DNA of 64,000 nt from positions 1 to 64,000 of the forward strand of contig CAKPRZ010000005.1 in NCBI GenBank assembly GCA_934183165.1, given 5' to 3'. Below the pieces are notes generated by a model. That model was not told the origin of the DNA, ran no database searches, and worked only from the letters and a program-made list of their open reading frames with translations. Below, one piece after another: positions 26,808 to 35,240 of the stretch (position 1 is its first letter; every line of letters starts with the position of its first letter). The stretch is from an uncultured Bacilli bacterium (GTDB taxonomy: Bacteria > Bacillota_I > Bacilli_A > RF39 > UBA660). Both the position numbers and the translations under genes were made by a program.

Positions 26808-26837
26808 ATTAAAAGTGTCAATATTACTTTTTTTAAT
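26808..26837 (+). terminator. Probable Rho-independent terminator
   Basis: An ATTAAAAGT arm pairs with an ACTTTTTTTAAT arm across a 9-base loop. It is AT-rich, hence weak. Confidence 0.4.
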
Positions 26838-26845
26838 ACTTTTTT

Positions 26846-26874
26846 GTGACATTTATTAAACATAGTGTTAAAAT
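26846..26874 (+). promoter_or_regulatory. SigA-type promoter
   Basis: GTGACA (26846-26851), 17-base spacer, TAAAAT (26869-26874), about 33 bases before the next ATG. Confidence 0.5.
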
Positions 26875-26907
26875 ATTAATTGTCAGAAATAAATAAGAGG
26901 TGAATTT

Positions 26908-27798
26908 ATGAACTCTTTAATAGATTTTATATCAAATAATGAAGTTTCTATAATGATTGCACTTTTAGTTACAATTATCTTGTTAACTATTATTGTACTC
27001 ATTACGGATGCTCTTAATAAAAGAAAAAACAAAAAAGATGTTAAAGAACTATTAAATAATCATGATACAGATATTACAGACGTATTTAAAGAAGATATAA
27101 ATGAAGAAAACATTGCTAAAACGCAAGAATATACGATGGATCTAGAACAATATAATGATGTCATTGATAACGATAATAAGTTAACAGAGATTAAATATGT
27201 AGAAGATGATGAAGAATTAGAAAAAACAAAAGCTCAATTAGAACTTAAAAACCTAAAAGAAGAACTTATAAAGGCTGATATCAAAGAAAAAGAAGAGGCT
27301 AAAAAGAAACTAGAGTTAGAAAAACAACAAGATGAAGTTATTGACGTTATTGATATTGATAATAATACAATTGATAAATTTGAACAGGAGCAAGAAGAAA
27401 ATGCAATTATAAGCTTAGATGAATTTAATAAGGTTAGTGATAAAATTTATGATGAAAATGAAGAAATTCAATATAAAGATGAAGGCAATGAACCAATTAG
27501 TATTCAGGAATTAGAAGCTTTATATAATACTAAAGAATTGAAGGCAATTAAGATTGATGAAGAAATAGTAAAACCAACTATTTCAAAATCAGAAACTAAA
27601 ATTAGGGAAAAAGAAAATGATTATAAATTTCAAAAAAGTCCTATTATTTCGCCAGTATTTGGCCTAGATAATGATGAGAGTGTAAATACTATTGCGCTAG
27701 AAAATACAGCTAATCTTGATAAACTAAGTGAAGAAATCAAACGTACAAATGAATTTTTAAATACATTAAGGGAACTAAGAAAAAACCTACAAAAGTGA
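26908..27798 (+). CDS. Membrane-anchored acidic coiled protein, unknown
   Basis: A 296-residue protein with one N-terminal membrane helix (~12-37) followed by NKRKNKK, so the large domain is cytoplasmic. That domain is strongly charged and rich in Glu, Lys, Asp and Ile, with predicted coiled-coil stretches at ~105-150 and at the C-terminus (NLDKLSEEIKRTNEFLNTLR). The middle is low-complexity and acidic. The topology resembles division or scaffold proteins such as EzrA or GpsB partners, but there is no sequence match that I recognise. It has its own promoter and terminator. Confidence 0.7.
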   Translation: MNSLIDFISNNEVSIMIALLVTIILLTIIVLITDALNKRKNKKDVKELLNNHDTDITDVFKEDINEENIAKTQEYTMDLEQYNDVIDNDNKLTEIKYVEDDEELEKTKAQLELKNLKEELIKADIKEKEEAKKKLELEKQQDEVIDVIDIDNNTIDKFEQEQEENAIISLDEFNKVSDKIYDENEEIQYKDEGNEPISIQELEALYNTKELKAIKIDEEIVKPTISKSETKIREKENDYKFQKSPIISPVFGLDNDESVNTIALENTANLDKLSEEIKRTNEFLNTLRELRKNLQK

Positions 27799-27821
27799 TA
27801 TAAATCTTTATATCTCTTTTT
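27797..27821 (+). terminator. Rho-independent terminator
   Basis: GATATAA/TTATATC stem with loop ATCT, followed by TCTTTTT. Confidence 0.65.
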
Positions 27822-27826
27822 ATTTT

Positions 27827-27835
27827 TGCTATAAT
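27827..27835 (+). promoter_or_regulatory. Extended -10 promoter before mtaB
   Basis: TGCTATAAT, a perfect extended -10 element with no clear -35, 28 bases before the mtaB ATG. Confidence 0.5.
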
Positions 27836-27863
27836 ATTACTGTTTGTAAAGGAAGTTGATTGT

Positions 27864-29132
27864 ATGAAAGTTGGAATATATACATTAGGTTGCAAAGTAA
27901 ATACCTACGAAAGTGAATTTGTGACTAGTTTGTTAGAAAATCATGGATATCAAATTTGTCTTTTTGATGAAGTCTGTGATATTTATATAATTAATACATG
28001 TACGGTAACTAATACTAGTGATATAAAAAGTCGCAAAATCATACGTAGAGCAAAGAGGAAAAATCCAAATGCTTGTGTTATTGCTATGGGATGCTATATT
28101 CAATCAGATAAAGATAACATTATAGATGAAGTGGATATAGCTATTGGAAACAAGAATAAAAGCCAAATAGTTACATTAATAGAAACTTATTTTAAAGACA
28201 AGCAAAAAATTAATGCTTTGGATAGCAATTTCGATGAGACTTTCGAAGATATGAGTATTAGTAAGTATAATAATAAAACTAGAGCATTTGTAAAGATTCA
28301 AGATGGATGTGAAAACTTTTGTAGTTATTGTATTATTCCATTTGTTAGAGGTAGATGTAGATCTAAAGAATTTAATAAAGTTATAGAAGAAGTTACTACA
28401 TTAACTAAAAATGGATTTAAAGAGATAGTTCTAACAGGAATTCATACAGGTAACTATGGTACTGATATTAATACTAATTTTGCTGCTCTTTTAAGAGAAT
28501 TAGTTAAAATCAAAGGATTAGAAAGGCTTAGAATTTCTTCAATTGAAGTTAATGAACTAACAGATGAAGTTTTGGAAATCATTAAAAATAATGATGTAAT
28601 AGTAAATCACTTACATATTCCAATTCAAGCAGCTAGTGATCATGTATTAAAACTTATGAATAGAAAATATGATCTACAATTTTTCATAAATAAAATTAAA
28701 AAAATTCGAGAAATTAAGAAAGATATAAGTATAACTACTGATATTATTGTTGGACATCCAGGTGAGACTGATGAAGACTTTGAAGAAGGAATAAAAGTAT
28801 TAAAACAAATAAATTTTTCCAAATTACATGTCTTTCCATATTCAAAAAGAAATGGAACTGTTGCCGCTGATATGGAACAAATAGATGATAGTGTTAAAAA
28901 GAAAAGAGCTAGAGTGTTACTAAATTTATCAAAAGAGTTAGAAATAAATTATATGAACAATTTTATAGGTAAAGAATTAAATGTTTTAATAGAGCAAAAT
29001 CATGATGGATACTGTGTAGGACATACTACAAATTATTTAAATGTAAAAATATATAATCAAAACTTTGAAAGTGAAACTATAGTAAAAGTTAAATTAACTA
29101 AAATAGAGTATCCTTTTGTAATAGGAGAGTAA
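27864..29132 (+). CDS. mtaB: tRNA t6A37 methylthiotransferase MtaB
   Basis: A 422-residue radical-SAM methylthiotransferase that converts t6A37 to ms2t6A in tRNA. An N-terminal UPF0004 domain has three Cys (LGCKVN, NTCTVTN, GCYIQ), the SAM cluster motif is CENFCSYC at ~150, and a C-terminal TRAM domain ends the protein. The LGCKVNTYE start and MxLGCK-type spacing place it in MtaB (Bacillus YqeV) rather than MiaB. Length is standard. A terminator overlaps its 3' end. Confidence 0.92.
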   Translation: MKVGIYTLGCKVNTYESEFVTSLLENHGYQICLFDEVCDIYIINTCTVTNTSDIKSRKIIRRAKRKNPNACVIAMGCYIQSDKDNIIDEVDIAIGNKNKSQIVTLIETYFKDKQKINALDSNFDETFEDMSISKYNNKTRAFVKIQDGCENFCSYCIIPFVRGRCRSKEFNKVIEEVTTLTKNGFKEIVLTGIHTGNYGTDINTNFAALLRELVKIKGLERLRISSIEVNELTDEVLEIIKNNDVIVNHLHIPIQAASDHVLKLMNRKYDLQFFINKIKKIREIKKDISITTDIIVGHPGETDEDFEEGIKVLKQINFSKLHVFPYSKRNGTVAADMEQIDDSVKKKRARVLLNLSKELEINYMNNFIGKELNVLIEQNHDGYCVGHTTNYLNVKIYNQNFESETIVKVKLTKIEYPFVIGE

Positions 29133-29146
29133 TCTCTCTTTTTTAT
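29124..29146. terminator. Terminator between convergent genes
   Basis: GAGAG/CTCTC stem with loop TAAT and a T run, at the mtaB stop. It may also act on the leftward flippase gene. Confidence 0.7.
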
Positions 29147-30436
29147 TTAATTTAAGCTATATTTAACGTGCTTGTAATGAAGGAAAGTAACAATTAGTAT
29201 ATTTATACACATTCCAAGTAAAAATCCATATATACCCATAAAAGTGCATCCTAATAGCATTATAATACTTCTTATTATTATTGCAATTGTGTTATCTGTC
29301 ATTATATATTTTGCTTTATCTATCGATTGCAAGATTGAAGCAAGTGGCGCTTGAATATAATAGAGTAGAAAAATAGGAGCAATTAGTCTTATATAAAAAG
29401 CACCTTCTTCAGTATTATAAATTAGTTTTAGAAAGAATATAGGATTTATGAATAATACCATCGTTGATATTCCACCAATTAAAACAGATATAATTATTGC
29501 TTGTTTCAACTTTGATTTTACGTATGTTATATTCCTATTTACATATGCCTTTGATATTACGGGAATCAATGCACTACTTATTGCCATAGTAAAAAAACCA
29601 GGCATCAATAATAAAGGCATTACGTAACCTTCAACTATTCCATATTCTTTAATTATTAAACTACTACTACAACTAGCTAACTTTGAAGCTGTTATTAAAA
29701 TAATTGGTTCTATAAAATAGCCGATAGATCCTATTATTCTACCACCAGTTGTTGGTAAAGCAATACGTAATACATCTTTAACATTAGATGAACTTGGTTT
29801 AATATCCTTAGCTTTAATAGAAATTTTCTTTGGTAAGAAAAACATCAACATAAATATAGATGATAATTCACTTATAATATTAACTGAGACTAATCCAACA
29901 ACTGCATTTACTAAACTTTTTGACATTATTTTAGGAATTAAGATAACAATCAATATAAGTCTGATAATTTGTTCAAAAATATTCGAACATACATGAGGAA
30001 ACATTTTTTGCTTTCCAAAAAAATAACCCCTTAATATACTTGATAAACTATCAAATGGTAATACAAGTGCAATTGCTAAAATAGGGTAGTAGGTTCTTTC
30101 ATCTTTTAATAAATGATTTGATAATATTGGTGCGGTTATGAGAATTACTAACATCAAAAATAAATTTAATAACATCGAAAAAGGAATTATAGAGAATACT
30201 ACATTTTTGTTATTATGTTTTTCTTCAGCTACAAGTTTACTAATCGCAATTGGAAAACCTAATTGTGATAATGTCATAAATAGGGAAAACGTGGGGAAAA
30301 TAAGCATATATAAACTAATACCATCTATACCTATTATCCTTGTAGTTATTATTCTTATAACCATCCCTAATACTTTAGTGATAGCTCCACCCATAATTAA
30401 AATAATTGTTGATATTAAAAATTTTTCTTTTTTCAT
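29147..30436 (-). CDS. SpoVB-like polysaccharide flippase (MOP/MATE superfamily)
   Basis: A 429-residue protein with about 12 membrane helices. The N-terminal GGAITKVLGMVIRIITTRIIG...GISLYMLIFP...GFPIAISKLVAE pattern is that of SpoVB and related wall-precursor flippases (Bacillus SpoVB is about 518 residues). SpoVB is needed for spore cortex synthesis in Bacillus; relatives such as Amj or MurJ act in growing cells, so either role is possible here. No strong ribosome site is visible before the ATG. The nearest gene upstream on this strand is the 30-residue Prli42-like gene. Confidence 0.8.
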   Translation of the reverse strand: MKKEKFLISTIILIMGGAITKVLGMVIRIITTRIIGIDGISLYMLIFPTFSLFMTLSQLGFPIAISKLVAEEKHNNKNVVFSIIPFSMLLNLFLMLVILITAPILSNHLLKDERTYYPILAIALVLPFDSLSSILRGYFFGKQKMFPHVCSNIFEQIIRLILIVILIPKIMSKSLVNAVVGLVSVNIISELSSIFMLMFFLPKKISIKAKDIKPSSSNVKDVLRIALPTTGGRIIGSIGYFIEPIILITASKLASCSSSLIIKEYGIVEGYVMPLLLMPGFFTMAISSALIPVISKAYVNRNITYVKSKLKQAIIISVLIGGISTMVLFINPIFFLKLIYNTEEGAFYIRLIAPIFLLYYIQAPLASILQSIDKAKYIMTDNTIAIIIRSIIMLLGCTFMGIYGFLLGMCINILIVTFLHYKHVKYSLN

Positions 30437-30475
30437 TTCAACAAATTATATGTTTATATTAAAAGATTATTAATA

Positions 30476-30502
30476 AAATAAAAAAACAATGATTACTCAT
30501 TG
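30476..30502 (-). terminator. Rho-independent terminator of Prli42-like gene
   Basis: CAATGA/TCATTG stem (30487-30502) with loop of four, followed on the minus strand by a T run. Confidence 0.7.
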
Positions 30503-30503
30503 A

Positions 30504-30596
30504 TTAAATAAAATATAATAAAATAGCTGCGACTGAAGATCCTACCATTGCCAATAGAAGTATAATTGTAACTATTTTAATAACTGTCTTATTCAT
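30504..30596 (-). CDS. Prli42-like single-helix microprotein (DUF4044)
   Basis: A 30-residue protein consisting of a short basic start and one membrane helix: MNKTVIKIVTIILLLAMVG followed by a small-residue SS and a hydrophobic end. This is the layout of stressosome-associated Prli42/DUF4044 proteins, with a K-rich start, (L)LAMxxS and about 30 residues. In Listeria, Prli42 tethers the stressosome to the membrane. GAGGTG sits four bases before the ATG, and a good terminator follows the stop. No stressosome genes (rsbR, rsbS, rsbT) are in the window. Easily missed because of its size. Confidence 0.65.
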   Translation of the reverse strand: MNKTVIKIVTIILLLAMVGSSVAAILLYFI

Positions 30597-30696
30597 AAAA
30601 CACCTCAATGATAATTATATACGAAAAAAATCTAAAAGTAAAATATTTTATCATAATTAACTTAAAAGTTAATAAACTTTATTGGGTGATATAGTA

Positions 30697-31338
30697 ATGA
30701 ATAAAAAAATATATATAACAAAATATACAAAAGAATCTTTAAAATCTCAAAAGAAATTTTATTTATTTTTATTTTCTTTAATGATAATAGGAATGATTGC
30801 TGGTATTTTATTCGTAGTTTTTTCTGACAAAGTTAATAAACAATCTATCATAACTAATACAACCACTTTCTTTTCAACTGTCAAATATAGTGTAAAAGTT
30901 AGTTATGGAAAATCACTTTTAAATTCAATATTAATTAATACAGGCTATACTTTTTTAATTTGGCTACTTGGTATTTCTATTATAGGAATTCCTATAATAA
31001 TTGGTATTTTAGTATTTAAATGCTTTGTATTTGGTTTTTCTATTTCAAGTATTATAGCTTCATATGGAATAAAAGGGATATTAGGTGCAATATGTTATAA
31101 TTTTCCTCATCAAGTGATATTATTAATTGTTTACTTATTACTTAGCTTTTATGCATTATCCTTTTGTTATAAATTATTTTGCTATTTGTTTTTGAGAAAA
31201 AATATAAATTTCAAAAGAGGAATGAAAAAGTATTTTAAAATACTGATAATATGCTTAATTATCAATATTATAGTTTCTCTTTATGAAGTCTTTTTATCTA
31301 CATATTTCATGAAACTTTTTACTTTGTTAATTAAATAG
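30697..31338 (+). CDS. spoIIM: Stage II sporulation protein M-like
   Basis: A 213-residue membrane protein, nearly the length of Bacillus SpoIIM (214). Five or so helices; the conserved core is WLLGISIIGIPIIIGILVFKCFVFGFSISSII followed by GIKGILGAICYNFPHQ, which matches the SpoIIM pattern of G-IP and KG---G. SpoIIM works with SpoIID and SpoIIP in peptidoglycan remodelling during engulfment; the partners are not in this window. ATG 30697 follows GGGTGAT with 6-base spacing. Some SpoIIM-domain proteins occur outside sporulation, so the role is likely, not certain. Confidence 0.78.
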   Translation: MNKKIYITKYTKESLKSQKKFYLFLFSLMIIGMIAGILFVVFSDKVNKQSIITNTTTFFSTVKYSVKVSYGKSLLNSILINTGYTFLIWLLGISIIGIPIIIGILVFKCFVFGFSISSIIASYGIKGILGAICYNFPHQVILLIVYLLLSFYALSFCYKLFCYLFLRKNINFKRGMKKYFKILIICLIINIIVSLYEVFLSTYFMKLFTLLIK

Positions 31339-31346
31339 TGTATAAT
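31318..31346 (+). promoter_or_regulatory. SigA-type promoter before mnmA
   Basis: TTTACT (31318-31323), 17-base spacer, TATAAT (31341-31346). It overlaps the end of the SpoIIM gene. Confidence 0.55.
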
Positions 31347-31363
31347 TATTACAGGTGAAGTTT

Positions 31364-32470
31364 ATGAAAAAAGTAGTAATTGGAATGAGTGGGGGAGTAG
31401 ACAGTAGTGTAGCTGCTATATTATTAAAACAAGCAGGATACGAGGTAATTGGTCTATTTATGAGAAATTGGGATAGTTCAATTAATAATGATTATCTTGG
31501 AAATCCTAATTTAAATAATAATATATGCCCTCAGGAACAGGATTATAATGATGCAATAGAGGTATGTAAAAAAATAAATATTCCACTACACCGAGTTGAT
31601 TTTGTCAAAGAATATTGGGATGATGTATTTACATATTTTTTAGACGAATTAAAAAAGGGAAGAACACCAAACCCTGATATTATGTGCAATAAATACATAA
31701 AGTTTGCTGCCTTTGTAGAGGAAGCAAAGAAATTGGGCGCTTCTTATATTGCAACTGGTCATTATGCTAAGATAAAAGATGGTAAACTTTATAAAAGTTT
31801 TGATAAAAATAAGGACCAAACATATTTCTTATCACAATTATCAAAGGAACAGCTTAATAATGTTTTATTTCCTTTGGGAGATATAGATAAAAAAGAAGTT
31901 AGAAAAATAGCACAGGAATATGAACTTGTCACAGCAACAAAAAAAGATTCTACAGGGATTTGCTTTATTGGTGAACGTAATTTCAAGGAATTTTTAAAAA
32001 ATTATTTACCTAATATTCCAGGAAATATAATAAATATTGATACTAATGAAAAAGTTGGAGAACATATTGGACTTATGTATTATACTATAGGTCAAAGAAG
32101 AGGCTTAGATATTGGTGGTAATGATGAACGATTATTTGTAGTTGGTAAAAACTTAGAAAAAAATATTCTTTATGTGGCGCTTGGTGAAAATAATAAATAT
32201 CTATATTCGAATAGTTGTATTATTGATAATATAAATTTCAATTGTGATTTGAGGCCTACTAAATGTAATGCGAAATTTAGGTATAGGGCTGATGACTATC
32301 CTGTTGAATTAGAATATATTAATGATAATGAAATTTTAGTTAAATATGATAATGTTAAATCTGTAACACCAGGTCAAGCTTGTGTATTTTATCTTGATGA
32401 TCAATGTCTTGGTGGAGGAATAGTAAAAGAAGTTAGAAAAGATGACAAAAAATTGTGGTATTTATTGTAA
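31364..32470 (+). CDS. mnmA: tRNA 2-thiouridine(34) synthase MnmA
   Basis: A 368-residue MnmA that thiolates U34 of Glu, Gln and Lys tRNAs. The PP-loop is GMSGGVDSSVAA at ~6-17. The catalytic cysteines lie in NPDIMCNKYIKF (~Cys107) and STGICFIGERNF (~Cys204). YTIGQRRGLDIGG and PGQACVFY are family blocks. ATG 31364 is set by AGGTGAAG; GTG 31355 lies inside that site. Terminated by a long hairpin. Confidence 0.95.
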   Translation: MKKVVIGMSGGVDSSVAAILLKQAGYEVIGLFMRNWDSSINNDYLGNPNLNNNICPQEQDYNDAIEVCKKINIPLHRVDFVKEYWDDVFTYFLDELKKGRTPNPDIMCNKYIKFAAFVEEAKKLGASYIATGHYAKIKDGKLYKSFDKNKDQTYFLSQLSKEQLNNVLFPLGDIDKKEVRKIAQEYELVTATKKDSTGICFIGERNFKEFLKNYLPNIPGNIINIDTNEKVGEHIGLMYYTIGQRRGLDIGGNDERLFVVGKNLEKNILYVALGENNKYLYSNSCIIDNINFNCDLRPTKCNAKFRYRADDYPVELEYINDNEILVKYDNVKSVTPGQACVFYLDDQCLGGGIVKEVRKDDKKLWYLL

Positions 32471-32495
32471 AAATGAGTTAATAAATCTAATTATA

Positions 32496-32540
32496 AGTGT
32501 TGATTTACAACGATTTGTTTGTAAATTTACACTTGTTTTT
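32496..32540 (+). terminator. Rho-independent terminator (long stem) after mnmA
   Basis: AAGTGT-xx-ATTTACAA pairs with TTGTAAAT-xx-ACACTT: 16 positions with one 2-base internal mismatch, then G and six T residues. The right arm also contains the 12-bp palindrome TGTAAATTTACA. Confidence 0.75.
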
Positions 32541-32590
32541 TGTAAATAAAAATGTTAAACTTGAGTTAGTATGAAGGGTAGGGTTAAAAT

Positions 32591-33358
32591 ATGAATAAGT
32601 TGAATACATTATTAAATGATTTGGGAATTTCAAAAGTTAGATTGGCTAAATATTTAGGAGTCTCAAGACAAATGTTATATAATTATTTGGCATTGGAGAA
32701 TTTAAATGATTGGCCAAAAGAAAAATCTACTAGATTGTTTAGCTTATTAAATATAGATTCAGAAAAAGAAATAGATAAACTTAAAATAGATGGTAACTAT
32801 ATAGTAGAAGTCGAAGGTAGATTAAATGAAGGTGTAAAAGACACTTCAGAACATCAAGTATTAAATGATTTAAAAGGATTTAATAGAAAAGAGCAAGAAA
32901 TTTTAACTGATATTATTAATATATTGAAAGAAAGATTATCTGAAGATACTACTAAAAGTACATATAATGCTTTTGTGTATTTATATCATTTCTTACAATC
33001 GATGGAAAATACTGAAGAGTTAAAATATATATTAGCATATATGTCTAAATCAATGGGATTTACAGAGCCAAATGAATTTTTATTCAATCCAGATAAGCAA
33101 TTTATTTTTGAAAGTATATTATTTTCTGGAATGACAATATATAATAATGGAACCGCTTCAAAAATAAAATTGGCTGAATCACATAAACGTTTTGTACAAG
33201 ATATTGAACATAAGAAAGAAGAAAAATTAAGTCGTACTCAAGAATTAAATACTGCTAAAGTACAGGCTCTAAGAGAACTTGGATATAATGAAATTAATGA
33301 AAGCAATGCTAAAGAAGTATTAGAAAAAATAGCAGAGATTCAATCTAGAAAAGTATAA
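32591..33358 (+). CDS. HTH (XRE-like) regulator with helical C-terminal domain
   Basis: A 255-residue protein. The N-terminal ~55 residues are a helix-turn-helix domain (LNDLGISKVRLAKYLGVSRQMLYNYL). The remaining 200 residues are helical and charged; a conserved-looking block LKYILAYMSKSMGF sits near 150 and the C-terminus is Lys/Glu rich. Probably a DNA-binding regulator or nucleoid-type protein. The target is unknown; the TGTAAATTTACA palindrome 60 bases upstream could be an autoregulatory operator, although it is also part of the mnmA terminator. A hairpin ends the gene. Confidence 0.7.
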   Translation: MNKLNTLLNDLGISKVRLAKYLGVSRQMLYNYLALENLNDWPKEKSTRLFSLLNIDSEKEIDKLKIDGNYIVEVEGRLNEGVKDTSEHQVLNDLKGFNRKEQEILTDIINILKERLSEDTTKSTYNAFVYLYHFLQSMENTEELKYILAYMSKSMGFTEPNEFLFNPDKQFIFESILFSGMTIYNNGTASKIKLAESHKRFVQDIEHKKEEKLSRTQELNTAKVQALRELGYNEINESNAKEVLEKIAEIQSRKV

Positions 33359-33806
33359 ATCATATTGAAAATGGTGGCAGGAATGCCACTATTTTAATCA
33401 CCTTTTAACTTCCGATAATTGATATTATGTTGCCTTTTTTAAATTGTAATAAACAAATACCGCTTTTATTTGTCTAAAATCATATACTATTATCAATATC
33501 AAATATAAATGCGTTATACTAACTCTATAATGTGTAACAAAACTATCTTATATTATAATTATCATAGTATTAAATACTTTTTATTGAATCATTAAATTAT
33601 TATTTATTAAATATATTTTTCCATCTATAACTAATCCATACTAATACTATATTAAAAATAAGATTTCAATTTGTTTTAAACATGTGCATTTAGATGATTA
33701 ATTATATTACTTTTAATATGTCGATGCAAAATATATCTCTTATTTTATTTAAATTTATGTATAAATTCACCCTATTTTGTAAATAATTTATAGTAGGGAG
33801 GCCATT
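33359..33806. other. AT-rich intergenic region without a gene
   Basis: After the hairpin at 33367-33397 these 450 bases are very AT-rich. I find no frame with a ribosome site on either strand, no tRNA and no clear -35/-10 pair. The upstream control region of the DUF1540 gene must lie in its right end, where GGGAGG precedes the ATG. Confidence 0.6.
33367..33397 (+). terminator. Terminator-like hairpin
   Basis: AAAATgGTGGCA/TGCCACtATTTT stem with loop GGAA. The T tract is only four residues, so efficiency is uncertain. Confidence 0.5.
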
Positions 33807-34013
33807 ATGAGTAAAAAGGAAAAGAACGTTAAAACAAATATTAAATGTGATGTTAATTCATGTCTTCATAATAATTGTGATGACAATTGCTGTACACTAG
33901 ATGAAATAAAAGTTAGCTGTGATTGCAATAGTGATAGTGCAACTGAAAAAAAAGAAACTGCATGTGAAAGTTTCAAGTGTAATTGCGACAAAGCTCAATC
34001 TGACAAAGAATAA
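33807..34013 (+). CDS. Cys-rich DUF1540 protein
   Basis: A 68-residue protein with ten Cys. IKCDVNSCLHN, NCCTLDEIKVSC and ACESFKC match the DUF1540 pattern of I.C...C.yN...C.a..I.V......T.C.sF. Such proteins are small, probably metal-binding and common in spore-forming Firmicutes; no function is established. GGGAGG precedes the ATG. The surrounding DNA (450 bases upstream) is empty, so it is a single-gene unit with a strong terminator. Confidence 0.8.
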   Translation: MSKKEKNVKTNIKCDVNSCLHNNCDDNCCTLDEIKVSCDCNSDSATEKKETACESFKCNCDKAQSDKE

Positions 34014-34027
34014 TTCTAGGTTAGATT

Positions 34028-34058
34028 AAAAAAGAGTAGGAATCCCCTACTCTTTTTT
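34028..34058. terminator. Strong bidirectional terminator
   Basis: A 13-bp stem (34028-34040 with 34046-34058) containing GAGTAGG/CCTACTC, with A6 and T6 edges. Serves the DUF1540 gene and the leftward deoB. Confidence 0.88.
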
Positions 34059-34065
34059 CTATAAA

Positions 34066-35238
34066 TTATTTTAACTTATCAAGAAAGCTTTTTCCTATAC
34101 CAGGATTGATTACTTCAAAATTATCTGCAATAGTAGCACCTATATCACCCATAGTATCAAGAATATCTAATTTGCCTGGCATTTTAAACATACGATTATA
34201 TATTAATACGGGTACATTCTCTCGGGTGTGATCGCTTCCTAAAGTTGGATCATTACCATGATCAGCAGTTATTATTAATAAATCATCATCTGCTAATTTA
34301 TTTAATATTAATGGCATTTCAACATCTAATTCTTCAATTGATTTTGCATATCCTTCGACATCTTGATTGTGACCATATAATTGATCAAAATCGTTAAGAT
34401 TAACCATACATAGTCCAGTAAAGTTCTTTTCCATTATATCCATTAATTTATTTATTGTTTCACCATTTCCTTTATTGGATTTTACTACCTTTGTAATACC
34501 TTCTCCATTAAAAATATCATTTACTTTTCCTATTGATATGACACTAAAACCCTTATCTTTTAATGAATTCAATGTGCTTCGTGCTGGAGGAGTAAGAGTA
34601 TACTCAAATTTTTCACTAGTAAATCTATATTTTCCATTTTTGCCTGTAAATGATTTTCCAATTATTCTTGCTATTTTATAACCATACTTTATAGTTATTT
34701 TTCTTATTATTTGACAATATTCATTAAGTTTAGCAACTGGGATTATATCTTCATGAGCAGCTATTTGTAGTGTTGAATTATATGAAGTAAACAAAATCAA
34801 AGATCCATATTGAACATGTCTATCACCAAGTTCTTTTAATATGTCTGTTCCATCATTTGAAGTTACTTTGTTTCCGATTACTCTTTTTTTAATACTTGCT
34901 TCAATTCTATCAATTAATTCCGTAGGGAATCCTTTTTCTGTATAGATTTGAAATGGCTCATAATTCTCTATTCCAACTATTTCATAGTGTCCAATCAGAC
35001 TATCTTTACCTGCATTTTTAGGTCTTGCTATTGTATAATATGAATCAACATTTTCATTATCGCTCATATTAATTGTATTAAAGATTCCTAATTTTTCTAA
35101 ATTTGGTATAAACAATGGATGATTATCATTAATATTTTTTAATGTGTTTGCTCCTACATCACCATAGTTTTTTGCATCAATTGCCTCACCTACTCCAAGG
35201 GAATCTAGTACCATCAAAAAAACTCTTTTAAATCTCAT
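34066..35238 (-). CDS. deoB: Phosphopentomutase DeoB
   Basis: A 390-residue alkaline-phosphatase-superfamily phosphopentomutase that interconverts ribose-1-P and ribose-5-P (and the deoxy forms) in nucleoside salvage. LMVLDSLGVGEAIDAKNYGD at the N-terminus, GKDSLIGHYEI around the phosphorylated Thr/Ser region, and ITADHGNDPTLGSDHTRENVPVLIY are canonical metal-site blocks. It follows xerD by 2 bases, the same pairing as ripX-drm in Bacillus. Cytidine deaminase at 11.3 kb is in the same pathway. Confidence 0.95.
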   Translation of the reverse strand: MRFKRVFLMVLDSLGVGEAIDAKNYGDVGANTLKNINDNHPLFIPNLEKLGIFNTINMSDNENVDSYYTIARPKNAGKDSLIGHYEIVGIENYEPFQIYTEKGFPTELIDRIEASIKKRVIGNKVTSNDGTDILKELGDRHVQYGSLILFTSYNSTLQIAAHEDIIPVAKLNEYCQIIRKITIKYGYKIARIIGKSFTGKNGKYRFTSEKFEYTLTPPARSTLNSLKDKGFSVISIGKVNDIFNGEGITKVVKSNKGNGETINKLMDIMEKNFTGLCMVNLNDFDQLYGHNQDVEGYAKSIEELDVEMPLILNKLADDDLLIITADHGNDPTLGSDHTRENVPVLIYNRMFKMPGKLDILDTMGDIGATIADNFEVINPGIGKSFLDKLK

Positions 35239-35240
35239 AA

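Noticed and set aside
32520..32531. TGTAAATTTACA as a dedicated operator
   Set aside because: It is part of the longer inverted repeat and T run that make the mnmA terminator, so the palindrome is explained without a regulator, although dual use is not excluded.
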